A DNA stretch of 64,000 bases, taken from Kineosporia corallincola (GTDB taxonomy: Bacteria; Actinomycetota; Actinomycetes; Actinomycetales; Kineosporiaceae). Shown here piece after piece: positions 41,402 through 49,319 of the stretch; within the stretch, counting starts at the first letter, position 1; each line of letters starts with the position of its first letter. The position numbers and the translations under genes were made by a program. The DNA lies in assembly GCF_018499875.1 (NCBI RefSeq), contig NZ_JAHBAY010000016.1, forward strand, positions 124,001 through 188,000, given 5' to 3'. The notes beneath the pieces are model-generated. The model saw only the letters and a program-made list of their open reading frames with translations. It searched no databases and was not told the DNA's origin.

Positions 41402-43017
41402 GGCTGACTCGCAGTCGCTCGGGGACGGGAGGCACGCAGCTGACCGAGGACCAGGGCGGCCGGCCAGGTGTTGTCGATGACGCCCAGGTCGTCGCCCGGG
41501 GCCAGGCCGGGACCGGTGGCGGCGAACACCGCGTGCAGCCGGTCGTCGCCACCGTTCGTGACGTGAGCGCCCGGCTTGACCGACGGGTGCAGAGCCTGGC
41601 CGTCACCCGCCAGCCCGGCGACCGGCAGGCAGTCCGGGTCGAGCAGCAGGTCGGCGCGCCGCCCGTCCGCGGACGGCCGCACCTCGCGCACCAGCGGCCG
41701 CCCGGTGCCGGGAACCCGTTGCGGCGCCAGCGCTTCCGCAACCCGCTGGAGGACGCCCGGAGCGGCTTGCGGGCGGACCCACACCGATCCGTTGTTGACG
41801 GGGTGGTAGTAGCAGTCCGACCGCTCCAGGTCGATCTGCCCGGCCGGGCCGGACACGGACAGACCTGCGTCCACCAGGAGCTGAGCCGGACGCACCGTCC
41901 ACGGGGTGCCGGCGACGCCGTGGTCGGCGCACAGCAGCACGGTGTCGTCCGGTCCGGCCCGCCGCAGCACCCGGCCCAGCAGCTCGTCGGCCCGCCGGTA
42001 GCAGCGGGCCACGTGCGGCCACAGGGCCGGCGCCACGTCCGGGCGGAACGCGCCGCTGCGCTCGTCGCACCAGCCGATCAGGTCGTGCCCGACGTCGTCG
42101 GTGCTCGGCAGGTACATCACCACGAGATCGCTGCGGTGCCGCGGCAGCACCTGGTCGACCGCCCCGGCGAAACCCGCGGTGACCCGGTCCACGGACGACA
42201 GGAACACCTCCTCCGCGCTGCCGTCGCCACCGTCCACGAGACGCCGGCCGAGCCGGCCGTCGCGGTAGTAGGGGCCGAGGCCGTCGCCGGAGAACGTGGG
42301 GGCCTGACGCAGCGCCCGCAGCACGGACGCGTCGTGCCCCACCGTGCGCGGCGCCCAGACACCGCTGTGCAGCAGCACCTTCCGGCCCTCGACGGTGGCC
42401 AGGCGCAGCCACAGCGCCGCTGGAGCGTCCGGCCCGTCGCGCGCCTCCAGGGCCAGCGGCACCCAGCTGTCGGTGACCACGGTGGCGGCGCGCCCGCCAC
42501 GCACCCGCACCCCGCCGGCCACCGGATCGACGTCCAGGGCGTGCCCGGCCACCTCCAGCACCGTGCGACCGGGACCCACCGCGTGCACCCCGGGCCGGGC
42601 CCGGCGGCGGCTGTACGCCTCAACCGCCCCGTCGATCCAGCCCGGCACCCCGCCGTCGTCGTCGCGGGTGTCGGTGATCCACGGCGCGTGCACCGACGTG
42701 CTGCGAAAACCCGCCGCACCGGCTGTCTCCCACACCGCGGGACGCCGCAGCACGGGCCCGAAACCGGACACCGAGAGCCCGGGCCCGGCCTCCGGCGCCG
42801 GCACCGCGAAGCCGGTCACGCCGTGCTCGTGCGGGCCGGTGCCGGTGAACAGGGTGGCCAGTGACGGCGGCGTCTGGCAGTTCGGTGAGGGCGGCCGGGC
42901 GGCCGCCCTCACCCCGCTCTCGCGCAGACGGCGCACCGAGGGCAGCAGCCCCTGCGCGTCCAGCCGGTCCACCACCCAGTGCGCGGCGGCGTCCCACACC
43001 ATCCAGTAGACGGTCAC
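41398..43017 (-). CDS. Type I phosphodiesterase/nucleotide pyrophosphatase-like hydrolase
   Basis: 539 residues of the alkaline phosphatase superfamily. The N-terminal metal site is D9 in WMVWDAAAHW; the nucleophile is probably T49 in PNCQTPPSLATLFTGTGPHEHGV. Later metal ligands are in STDDVGHDLIGW and LLCADHGVAGTPW. No signal peptide is visible, so it is cytoplasmic, unlike many family members. It would hydrolyse a phosphodiester, pyrophosphate or phosphoester bond, which fits removal of a nucleotide or phosphate protecting group. It overlaps the HPr-kinase-like gene by 4 bases. Confidence 0.82.
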   Translation of the reverse strand: MTVYWMVWDAAAHWVVDRLDAQGLLPSVRRLRESGVRAAARPPSPNCQTPPSLATLFTGTGPHEHGVTGFAVPAPEAGPGLSVSGFGPVLRRPAVWETAGAAGFRSTSVHAPWITDTRDDDGGVPGWIDGAVEAYSRRRARPGVHAVGPGRTVLEVAGHALDVDPVAGGVRVRGGRAATVVTDSWVPLALEARDGPDAPAALWLRLATVEGRKVLLHSGVWAPRTVGHDASVLRALRQAPTFSGDGLGPYYRDGRLGRRLVDGGDGSAEEVFLSSVDRVTAGFAGAVDQVLPRHRSDLVVMYLPSTDDVGHDLIGWCDERSGAFRPDVAPALWPHVARCYRRADELLGRVLRRAGPDDTVLLCADHGVAGTPWTVRPAQLLVDAGLSVSGPAGQIDLERSDCYYHPVNNGSVWVRPQAAPGVLQRVAEALAPQRVPGTGRPLVREVRPSADGRRADLLLDPDCLPVAGLAGDGQALHPSVKPGAHVTNGGDDRLHAVFAATGPGLAPGDDLGVIDNTWPAALVLGQLRASRPRATASQP

Positions 43018-43030
43018 CGGGCCGCGCCGC

Positions 43031-44236
43031 TCACGCCGGTTCCGCCGGCCCGGGCCGGGCGGCCACGGCGTCCTTCAGGAAGGTCTTCTTGGAGTAGAAG
43101 GTTCGCGTCGCGGGCAGGCCGTGCTCGGTCAGGTACCCCTCCAGCCAGTGGGCGAGCTGCTCCAGCTCCGCCAGGGCCGCCTTCTCGTCCGGCTCCAGCG
43201 GGCTGCGCGTGCGCAGGTACTCCAGCTCGCACTGCGACAGCACCACGTCGGGGTCGTCGTACAGGGAACAGCGGTCGAAGAAGATCCCGTAGACGTGCCC
43301 GGTGCGCACCGACTCGAAGTTCACGTCGTAGCGCACCCGGCGGAAAGGGGGCAGGGGACGCACCTCGACACCCAGTTCGGTGCGCACGTACCGGCCGAAG
43401 TCCGCCGGGTCGATCGTCAGGCCGTAGGTGTGCTCCTCCCGGCGGGCGAACGAGTCCTCCACGTACCACTTGCGTTTCATCAGGTTCTTGCCGTCGGTGG
43501 TCGGGATGAACGACACGTAGCCGCGCTCCGCCTCCGGTGCGGTCACCTCGAACAGGTGGTTGCCGTAGTCCCAGGCCTGGAACTCGTCGCGGTACTCCGG
43601 CAGGTACCCGGTGAGCTCACCGGCGTGCAGGCGGCGGTTCAGCTCGACGGTGAGCGCCCAGATGTCCGGCACCGGCTCCAGGTTGTACTTGTACTCCAGC
43701 TCCTGCCCGGGAAACGCCTTGCGGTAGTAACGCTGGTGGTTGTTCAGGAACAGCGCGTGCCCGGCGTGCGCGGCCAGGCCCGGGCGCAGCCAGTTCAGCT
43801 CCTCCACCGCCCCGGCTCCGACCGGCTCCGGGGTGATCCGCACGAAACAGGCGTCCTGGGCGAGGAACCGCACCTGGGCGTACACGTGGTAGCCCTCCTC
43901 GGCCGAGCCGGTCAGGTAGCACAGCGGCACCAGGGCGGACGCGCTCGCGGGCAGCAGCCCGGCCAGGGCGGCGGAGGCCACACCGTGCGGGAACAGGCCG
44001 GCGCCCTCCAGCACCGCCCGCCGGCCGGTGCCCGGCGCGGTCGCCGGGCACGCGCCCAGCCGGTCCCAGTGCACCACCACCGTGCTCACCGGCAGTTCCT
44101 CGGCGGGCGGTGGAACCCGCAGCAGGGCAACCGGTTCGGTGGCCGACAGCGCGGCCGAGCCGTTGAGCAGGTGGATGCCGCCGACGGCGATCCAGGCGTC
44201 AGTCAATCGGGGGTCCTTAGTCATCGCGAGAGTCAT
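43031..44236 (-). CDS. CYTH-domain-like protein (triphosphate tunnel fold)
   Basis: 401 residues. The second half begins with E179-L-E181-Y-K183, the E-x-E-x-K signature of CYTH/triphosphate tunnel enzymes, followed by alternating charged strands (NLMKRKWYVEDSFARRE, RRVRYDVNFESVRTG) and a late acidic strand (LSQCELEYLRTRS). The first 170 residues are a separate domain I do not recognise. CYTH proteins hydrolyse or cyclise triphosphates. In a set with deaminase-like, kinase and phosphodiesterase genes, a triphosphate-bearing intermediate is likely. ATG 44236 overlaps the fusion-protein gene. Confidence 0.65.
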   Translation of the reverse strand: MTLAMTKDPRLTDAWIAVGGIHLLNGSAALSATEPVALLRVPPPAEELPVSTVVVHWDRLGACPATAPGTGRRAVLEGAGLFPHGVASAALAGLLPASASALVPLCYLTGSAEEGYHVYAQVRFLAQDACFVRITPEPVGAGAVEELNWLRPGLAAHAGHALFLNNHQRYYRKAFPGQELEYKYNLEPVPDIWALTVELNRRLHAGELTGYLPEYRDEFQAWDYGNHLFEVTAPEAERGYVSFIPTTDGKNLMKRKWYVEDSFARREEHTYGLTIDPADFGRYVRTELGVEVRPLPPFRRVRYDVNFESVRTGHVYGIFFDRCSLYDDPDVVLSQCELEYLRTRSPLEPDEKAALAELEQLAHWLEGYLTEHGLPATRTFYSKKTFLKDAVAARPGPAEPA

Positions 44237-46776
44237 CGAGAGCCGTCGAGACGGCCGGTCGGATCGGGATTCCTGCTCAGTGAGACGACGGTGACGGATC
44301 CGTCGGCGATCACGGCCTGCGCCCCGTCCGGGACCTCCGTCAGGCCGGCCGCCACGGCCGGCACCCCGGCCTCACGCAGCAGGATGGCGAGATGGCACAG
44401 GGCGGAACCCTGGTCGAAGACGAACCCGGCGACCTGGCCGATCAGCACCGAGAGCACCGCGTACGGCCGGGCGGCGCGCACCACCGGTGGCTCCGGCAGC
44501 GCCGAGACCTCGTCGATGAGCCGGGCCAGACCCTCGTACTGGGTCACGTCCCGGGTCCTGTCGATGCTGACCGCCGGGCCCACCGACAGGCGGGTCAGCA
44601 GCTCGTCGTCGTGCAGGGTGTGCACCGGGCCGCTCGCCGTGCCGGGGGAGATGCTGGCACCGGCGGCGCCGGTGGTGATCTGGTCGGCGCCCAGCACGGA
44701 GTAGTCGACGAACACCAGATCGTCGCCGCTGAGCACCCATTCGAGGGTGAGCTGACCGTACCGTCGCTCCATCGCCGCGGTGAGACGGCGCACGGTGTCC
44801 AGGTGCCGCAGCACCGGCCCGGCGTCGGGCGGTGCGGTGATCCCGCCGTCGGCGTTCACCACCACGGCCTGCGCACCCGCGGTGCCGCGGTTGAGCGCGA
44901 GCAGCCCCTCCGGCGTGTACTCCACCACCAGGCCGCCGCCCGCCGCACGGGAGATCACCCCGAGGTCACCGCGGACGAAATCCCGCACCAGCACGGCGTG
45001 CTCGCTGTCGGCCGGGAAGCCGCCGGTGACCTGCCGCAGCCGGGTGAGCACCTGCTCGCGGGGGACGACGATCTGGCGCAGCGTCTCGCCCAGGTCGAGC
45101 ACGCACTCCGGGGCCCGGCCCCCGGCCAGGGTGGTCTCCAGCCGCCGCACGGACTCGGGGTCGAGCAGGGCGCGGGGGGTGAAGCCGATCACCCAGCCGG
45201 CGCCGGTCGTGACCCCCAGGGAGGCCGCGAGCTGGTGTGCCGGGCCACGTTTGGCGGTGTAGCCGGTGTACACGGCTTCCACCTCGTGCAGGGCGGCGCC
45301 GGGCGGGAGCTGGTCGTGGTACAGCCGCGAGGTCCACAGGCCGGCCGGGCCGCCGGGACCGCCCGCCGTGCGCCGGGCGGTGACCGGGCGCACCTGGATC
45401 ACGTGCACCGCCGGACGGCCGTGCTCGGTGGTGGCGGCCCACTCCAGGTCGACGTCGTGGCCGCGTTCTGTGCGCAGCCGGCGGGCCAGCGTGATCACCT
45501 CGGTGAGGGCGGGCCGGTGCGAGTCGTCGACGTCTGTTCTGTGCTGAGCATCGAGGCTGTTCAGGTCGGCCGAGGTGACGGACGTGGCCTGCGCGGTCCC
45601 GGCCACCAGCTGCTCGGCCAGGCCCTCGACGTACTCCACGGTGACCACCGAGGAGTCGCCGTCCAGCCCGGTGAAGGCCACGCCGGCCAGCTCCGGGTCG
45701 ACCATCCGCTGCACGAAGACGGCCAGCCGCGGCATCGGGTCGAAGTCGCCGGCCCGGACCCGCGCGGCCACCGCGGGCGGGGAGTAGTAGGAACGCCAGC
45801 ACTCCTCGACGGCGTCGGCCACCCCGTCGGCGCCCCGGACCCCCAGCAGGCTCTGGTGCACGCCGGCCAGACTGCCCGAGGCACTGTCCTCGTCCAGCCC
45901 GGAGGAGCGCACCGCGAACCGGAGATCGCCCGCGCCGGAACCGAAGACGTCGATCAGCCGCTCGGCGATCAGCCGTCGGGTGCCGCCGGGCACCCGGATG
46001 CCCTCGGCGATCCGGCTGATCCGGTCCATCGACTCGGTGAGGAAAGCCCCGACGGTGGCGCGCAGCTCGCCGAACACCTCGTGCATCCCGGTGAGGGCGG
46101 CGGGTTCCACGGCACCGGCGAACTCGGACGCGGGGACGGCGAAGGCCGGGGGCACCGGATGCCCGCGCGAGGCCGTGGCCAGGGAGGCGAACTTGGCGCC
46201 CGTGCGGTCGGGATCGGGCTCGGCCTCCAGCCCGGGGAACCGGTGCCGGGCCAGGTGCCGGTGGAAGTCGCGGTGGATGTCGCTGGAGCGTGGGCCGACC
46301 GAGCCCTGGTACTTGCCGTCGTAGAGGTCGACCTCGCCCTGGGGCTTCCACCACATCATCTGGCCGATGTTCATGCCGAGGTAGACCCGCACCCGGTTCA
46401 CGGTGAACAGCTGGAGCGTCCACTGCCCCTCGTAGCCGATGTCGCCCAGGCTCGCCGAGAGGTTGATGAACATCCCGAGCCGGGCCACCGAGGAGCGGGC
46501 CGCGAATGTCGGTGCGTAGTAACGGCCGCCGAGCACCTCCTCGGTGTGGGCCAGGTAGAGCCGGCCGGGCTCCAGCACGTACCCCTCGTCCGGGATCCGG
46601 ACCTCCTCGTAGGAGTTGGCGGTGCGCGGGTCGAGCGGGCTCTGGGTGTAAACGCGAAGCACCGGTCCGAGGCGGAAGTTGTAGCTGTTCGGGTTCACCT
46701 GTGAGGGCTCGAACGGATCGATGGTGATCCTTCCCGCTGCGCGCTCACGAACGATCTCGCTTCCGGTCAGGATCAT
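44233..46776 (-). CDS. Fusion of dCTP deaminase-like and PEP synthase-like domains
   Basis: 847 residues, first gene of the leftward set, with GGGGAG before ATG 46776. Residues 1-165 are dCTP-deaminase-like; they keep RSSVAR at 94-99, but the catalytic Glu is Gln (Q122 in WTLQLF). From about residue 185 the protein resembles the PEP synthase/pyruvate phosphate dikinase ATP-grasp domain (AVRSSGLDEDSASGSLAGVHQS, VDLEWA) and it ends with the swivelling phosphohistidine domain GSALCHLAILLREAGVPAVAAG (H795). It would transfer phosphate from ATP through His to an acceptor. I know no described protein with this domain order. Confidence 0.85.
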   Translation of the reverse strand: MILTGSEIVRERAAGRITIDPFEPSQVNPNSYNFRLGPVLRVYTQSPLDPRTANSYEEVRIPDEGYVLEPGRLYLAHTEEVLGGRYYAPTFAARSSVARLGMFINLSASLGDIGYEGQWTLQLFTVNRVRVYLGMNIGQMMWWKPQGEVDLYDGKYQGSVGPRSSDIHRDFHRHLARHRFPGLEAEPDPDRTGAKFASLATASRGHPVPPAFAVPASEFAGAVEPAALTGMHEVFGELRATVGAFLTESMDRISRIAEGIRVPGGTRRLIAERLIDVFGSGAGDLRFAVRSSGLDEDSASGSLAGVHQSLLGVRGADGVADAVEECWRSYYSPPAVAARVRAGDFDPMPRLAVFVQRMVDPELAGVAFTGLDGDSSVVTVEYVEGLAEQLVAGTAQATSVTSADLNSLDAQHRTDVDDSHRPALTEVITLARRLRTERGHDVDLEWAATTEHGRPAVHVIQVRPVTARRTAGGPGGPAGLWTSRLYHDQLPPGAALHEVEAVYTGYTAKRGPAHQLAASLGVTTGAGWVIGFTPRALLDPESVRRLETTLAGGRAPECVLDLGETLRQIVVPREQVLTRLRQVTGGFPADSEHAVLVRDFVRGDLGVISRAAGGGLVVEYTPEGLLALNRGTAGAQAVVVNADGGITAPPDAGPVLRHLDTVRRLTAAMERRYGQLTLEWVLSGDDLVFVDYSVLGADQITTGAAGASISPGTASGPVHTLHDDELLTRLSVGPAVSIDRTRDVTQYEGLARLIDEVSALPEPPVVRAARPYAVLSVLIGQVAGFVFDQGSALCHLAILLREAGVPAVAAGLTEVPDGAQAVIADGSVTVVSLSRNPDPTGRLDGSR

Positions 46777-47039
46777 CGATCTCCCCGATACATGTTCTGG
46801 CGCAAAAGATGTCGCTCTCCGCACATGGAGGGTCGCTGCCTGAATATCGCAGCCGAACCGGGCAAATTCAACTGGTTGACGCGTTTACTGACGCTTGTTA
46901 TAAATGTGAACTGATTAACCGGTTTAGTCATCACCCGTGTCCCCCGCCCGTGTGGCGAGTTCTCTGGTGTGTCCCGCGGGCCGGAATCACCCCCGTTCGC
47001 CGGTGCGGCAGGCCTGCCGAAAACGCCCCAGGGAGAGAT
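46777..47039. promoter_or_regulatory. AT-rich divergent promoter region of the cluster
   Basis: On the plus strand TTGACG (46876-46881), 17 bases and TATAAA (46899-46904) form a near-consensus housekeeping promoter for the ATP-grasp gene at 47040, giving a leader of about 130 bases. On the complement TTGAAT (46865-46870) and GATATT, 17 bases apart, could drive the leftward set. The region is far richer in A+T than its surroundings. Confidence 0.6.
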
Positions 47040-48260
47040 GTGTTCAGCGATCGCCCGCATGCCGTCGTGATCAACGCGGCCAAGATCTACCCGCCGCGCG
47101 AGCTGGAGCGACTCTCGCAATTCGCCACTGTGTCGGTGATCACCGAGGCGCAGTACGCGCACCGTTACGGGAGCGTTTCAGATGTCCACATGGTGGACAG
47201 CGTCTATCGCTTCGACCAGGTGCGTGACGCTGCCCGGGCGATCTACGAGCGGCAGGGCATCGACTGCGTGATCGGCCCGGCCGAGCGCAGCATTCCCGTG
47301 GCCGGTCTGGTGCGCACCTGGTTCGGTGTGCCCGGCTTCGGTTTCGACGTCGGAATGCGTTGCAGCAACAAGCAGCTGATGAAGCAGGCGCTGCACGCGG
47401 CCGGACTGCCGGTGACCGGCTGGACCAGCGCGGAGAGTCTGGAGCGGCTGCCGGCGGCGTTCGACCGGCTCGGTGGCGGGCCGGTCGTGGTGAAACCGGT
47501 TTTCGGCGGCGGCAGTAAGAACACCTTCGTGCTGCACACCCGCGACGAGGCCGTGGCCCTGGGGTCGCAGGAGCGCGCGAAAGGTCTGCGCGACGCAGGT
47601 TTTCCCCTCATCGTGGAGCAGTACGTCGACATCTCCACCGAGTACCACTGCGACGGCGTGGTGCACGAGGGCAAGGTGCTCTTCTCCGGGGTGTCTCACT
47701 ATCTGGTACCGCCGTTGCAGGAGCAGTTCGGCGCCGTTGCCGGTTCGATGGCGCTGGAGCCGCAGTCCCCCGAGTACGCTGCGATCCAGGAGCTGCACCG
47801 GCGCGCGGTGGGCGCCCTCGGTCTCGACGCCGGGGTCACCCACCTCGAGGTGCTGCGCCGTGGAGACGACCTGCTGATCGGTGAAATCGCCTGCCGCCCG
47901 GGCGGTGACGGTGTCACCGACCTGGTGCGCTGGCAGCACGGGGTGGACCTGTGGCAGGCCTTCACCGACATCTCGGCCGGCCGGGTGCCCGTCGTCGAGC
48001 CGGTCACCGACCCGCGCACGGTGGTCCTCGTCGATCTGCCCCTGCGGTCCGGGCGGGTGACGGCGATCAGCCGGGAGAGCGACTTCCGGGTGCTGCCCGA
48101 GGTGCTCGAGGTCGAGTCGTTCGTGGCCGTGGGCGACACGATCGGCGACTTCCGCCGTGGCACGGCGGCGATCCGGGTGTTCCTCGCCGTGGAGCGTCCC
48201 GGCCAGGCCGAGGCCCTGATCGGGCGGCTCATGGAGATCTTCGTGCTGGAGACCGTCTGA
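47040..48260 (+). CDS. ATP-grasp ligase, third copy
   Basis: 406 residues. ATP-binding segments are GMRCSNKQLMKQALHAAGLPVTG and GPVVVKPVFGGGSKNTFVL; the metal site is DDLLIGEIACRPGGDGVTD, typical of CarB-like amide ligases. GTG 47040 follows GGGAGAGA and lies downstream of a strong promoter. It is divergent from the leftward set, with which it shares its control region, so it should be expressed together with it. It probably forms one of the amide bonds of the product or attaches an amino acid to a scaffold. Confidence 0.87.
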   Translation: MFSDRPHAVVINAAKIYPPRELERLSQFATVSVITEAQYAHRYGSVSDVHMVDSVYRFDQVRDAARAIYERQGIDCVIGPAERSIPVAGLVRTWFGVPGFGFDVGMRCSNKQLMKQALHAAGLPVTGWTSAESLERLPAAFDRLGGGPVVVKPVFGGGSKNTFVLHTRDEAVALGSQERAKGLRDAGFPLIVEQYVDISTEYHCDGVVHEGKVLFSGVSHYLVPPLQEQFGAVAGSMALEPQSPEYAAIQELHRRAVGALGLDAGVTHLEVLRRGDDLLIGEIACRPGGDGVTDLVRWQHGVDLWQAFTDISAGRVPVVEPVTDPRTVVLVDLPLRSGRVTAISRESDFRVLPEVLEVESFVAVGDTIGDFRRGTAAIRVFLAVERPGQAEALIGRLMEIFVLETV

Positions 48261-48273
48261 CCGGCAGGATCTT

Positions 48274-49161
48274 TCAGCGGCTCCGGGTGGCCACCCCGAA
48301 CAACGGCACGAGCAGGGCCGCCAGCAGCAGGCCGGTGAGCCACGACGCGGAGGGCAGCGACCCGGCTGCCACCACGTGGACGCCGGTGGCCGGCCAGGTC
48401 AGGGCGGTGTCGCCGAGCAGGAACCCGGCCGGCGAGGTGCCGGCCCGGGCGGCTGCCCGGGATGTGCCGGGCCAGGCGCGCAGCCGGAGGGCGGCCAGGG
48501 TGACGGTGGCGGTGGCGATCAGAGCGATCCAGGGATCACCGGACCCGGCTGCTCCCACTGCGGTGAGCCCCACGGCCAGAACCAGTTTCATCACCGGGAT
48601 CACCGTGGATCGCGCCCGGGCCGAAGACGCCCCGGCCCCGGGCGGGATCGCCGGGCGCGCGGCCCGCTCCGGCACGACCGGCGCGGAGACGTCCGGTCCC
48701 ACCCGCCGCAGCCGCGCCGCGCACACCCCACCGAACCCGGCGAGCCCGTACCACCCCCACGGCACCCCACCCGGCGCGACGGCGTAGAACACCGCGCTGC
48801 AAGCGATCACGATCTCCACGCCGCCCGCCAGAACACCCGCGAACGGGGTTCCCGCCGGCCCGTCCGGCCGCCCGAGCAGCCGCACCACAGCCCGCACCAG
48901 CCACTGCAAGCCGATCAGCAGCACCAGCGCCGCCGCCCCGCGCCGCACCGGACCACCGGGCAGGATCGCGACCAGCCCCTGGATCGCGACCAGCAGCACC
49001 AGCGCGCAGAAGAGCGCGGCCGCCAGGGGCTTCCGGCCGGGAACAGCGGGGTGTGAGGCCGCGTCGTGCGTCTCGGCCAGGCAGAGCAGGGCGGCCGACA
49101 GGGCGGCGAGGATCAGCACAGCACGACGGTGACACGCCAGGGCCCGAGGTACAACGGTCAC
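48274..49161 (-). CDS. Polytopic membrane protein, possibly a degenerate UbiA-like protein
   Basis: About 295 residues from GTG 49161; the start is uncertain. Eight or so hydrophobic helices alternate with short loops (AVLILAALSAALLCLAETHD, ALFCALVLLVAIQGLVAILPGG, IVIACSAVFYAVAPGG, MKLVLAVGLTAVGAAGSGDPWIALIATAT). A DAASHPAVPGRKPLAAA loop distantly recalls the second aspartate-rich loop of UbiA prenyltransferases, but the first motif is missing, so the assignment is weak. It converges on the third ATP-grasp gene with a 13-base gap and diverges from the fourth. Confidence 0.55.
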   Translation of the reverse strand: MTVVPRALACHRRAVLILAALSAALLCLAETHDAASHPAVPGRKPLAAALFCALVLLVAIQGLVAILPGGPVRRGAAALVLLIGLQWLVRAVVRLLGRPDGPAGTPFAGVLAGGVEIVIACSAVFYAVAPGGVPWGWYGLAGFGGVCAARLRRVGPDVSAPVVPERAARPAIPPGAGASSARARSTVIPVMKLVLAVGLTAVGAAGSGDPWIALIATATVTLAALRLRAWPGTSRAAARAGTSPAGFLLGDTALTWPATGVHVVAAGSLPSASWLTGLLLAALLVPLFGVATRSR

Positions 49162-49208
49162 GGCGAAGGTCGCCAAGACCGTTTCGGCGCCGGGGGTTTG
49201 ACGGGCCG

Positions 49209-49227
49209 GTCTCGTAGCGTGAGACCA
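49209..49227. promoter_or_regulatory. Inverted repeat upstream of the fourth ATP-grasp gene
   Basis: GGTCTC and GAGACC flank a 7-base spacer, immediately after a TTGACG hexamer at 49198-49203, in the gap between divergent genes. It is a possible operator overlapping the promoter. Confidence 0.35.
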
Positions 49228-49319
49228 CCTCGCGGGCGTGTTGACCGGCCCGGCCCGGCACAGCATGCTGGGACCGCACGTCCGTCCGGGTCTCCTTCCG
49301 TGTCTGGGGTTTTCGTCGC

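Larger units (their letters stand above)
19912..48260. other. Biosynthetic gene cluster of unrecognised type
   Basis: Two long convergent, tightly overlapping gene sets plus a divergent ATP-grasp gene combine amide ligases, oxygenases, carbamoyl- and sulfotransferase, aminotransferase, nucleotide-type enzymes, two tiny peptides and two exporters. No NRPS, PKS, LanB/LanM or radical SAM enzyme is present. Confidence 0.7.

Noticed and set aside
44392..46704. A 770-codon open frame opposite the Dcd/PEP-synthase-like gene
   Set aside because: Shadow of GC-rich coding on the other strand: His/Gln/Gly/Arg-rich composition, no domain motif, and the leftward gene has clear motifs and gene coupling.
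19912..48260. NRPS, PKS, lanthipeptide or lasso peptide cluster
   Set aside because: No adenylation/condensation, ketosynthase, LanB/LanM/LanC, or lasso B/C protein is present; the HPr-kinase-like gene alone is not enough.
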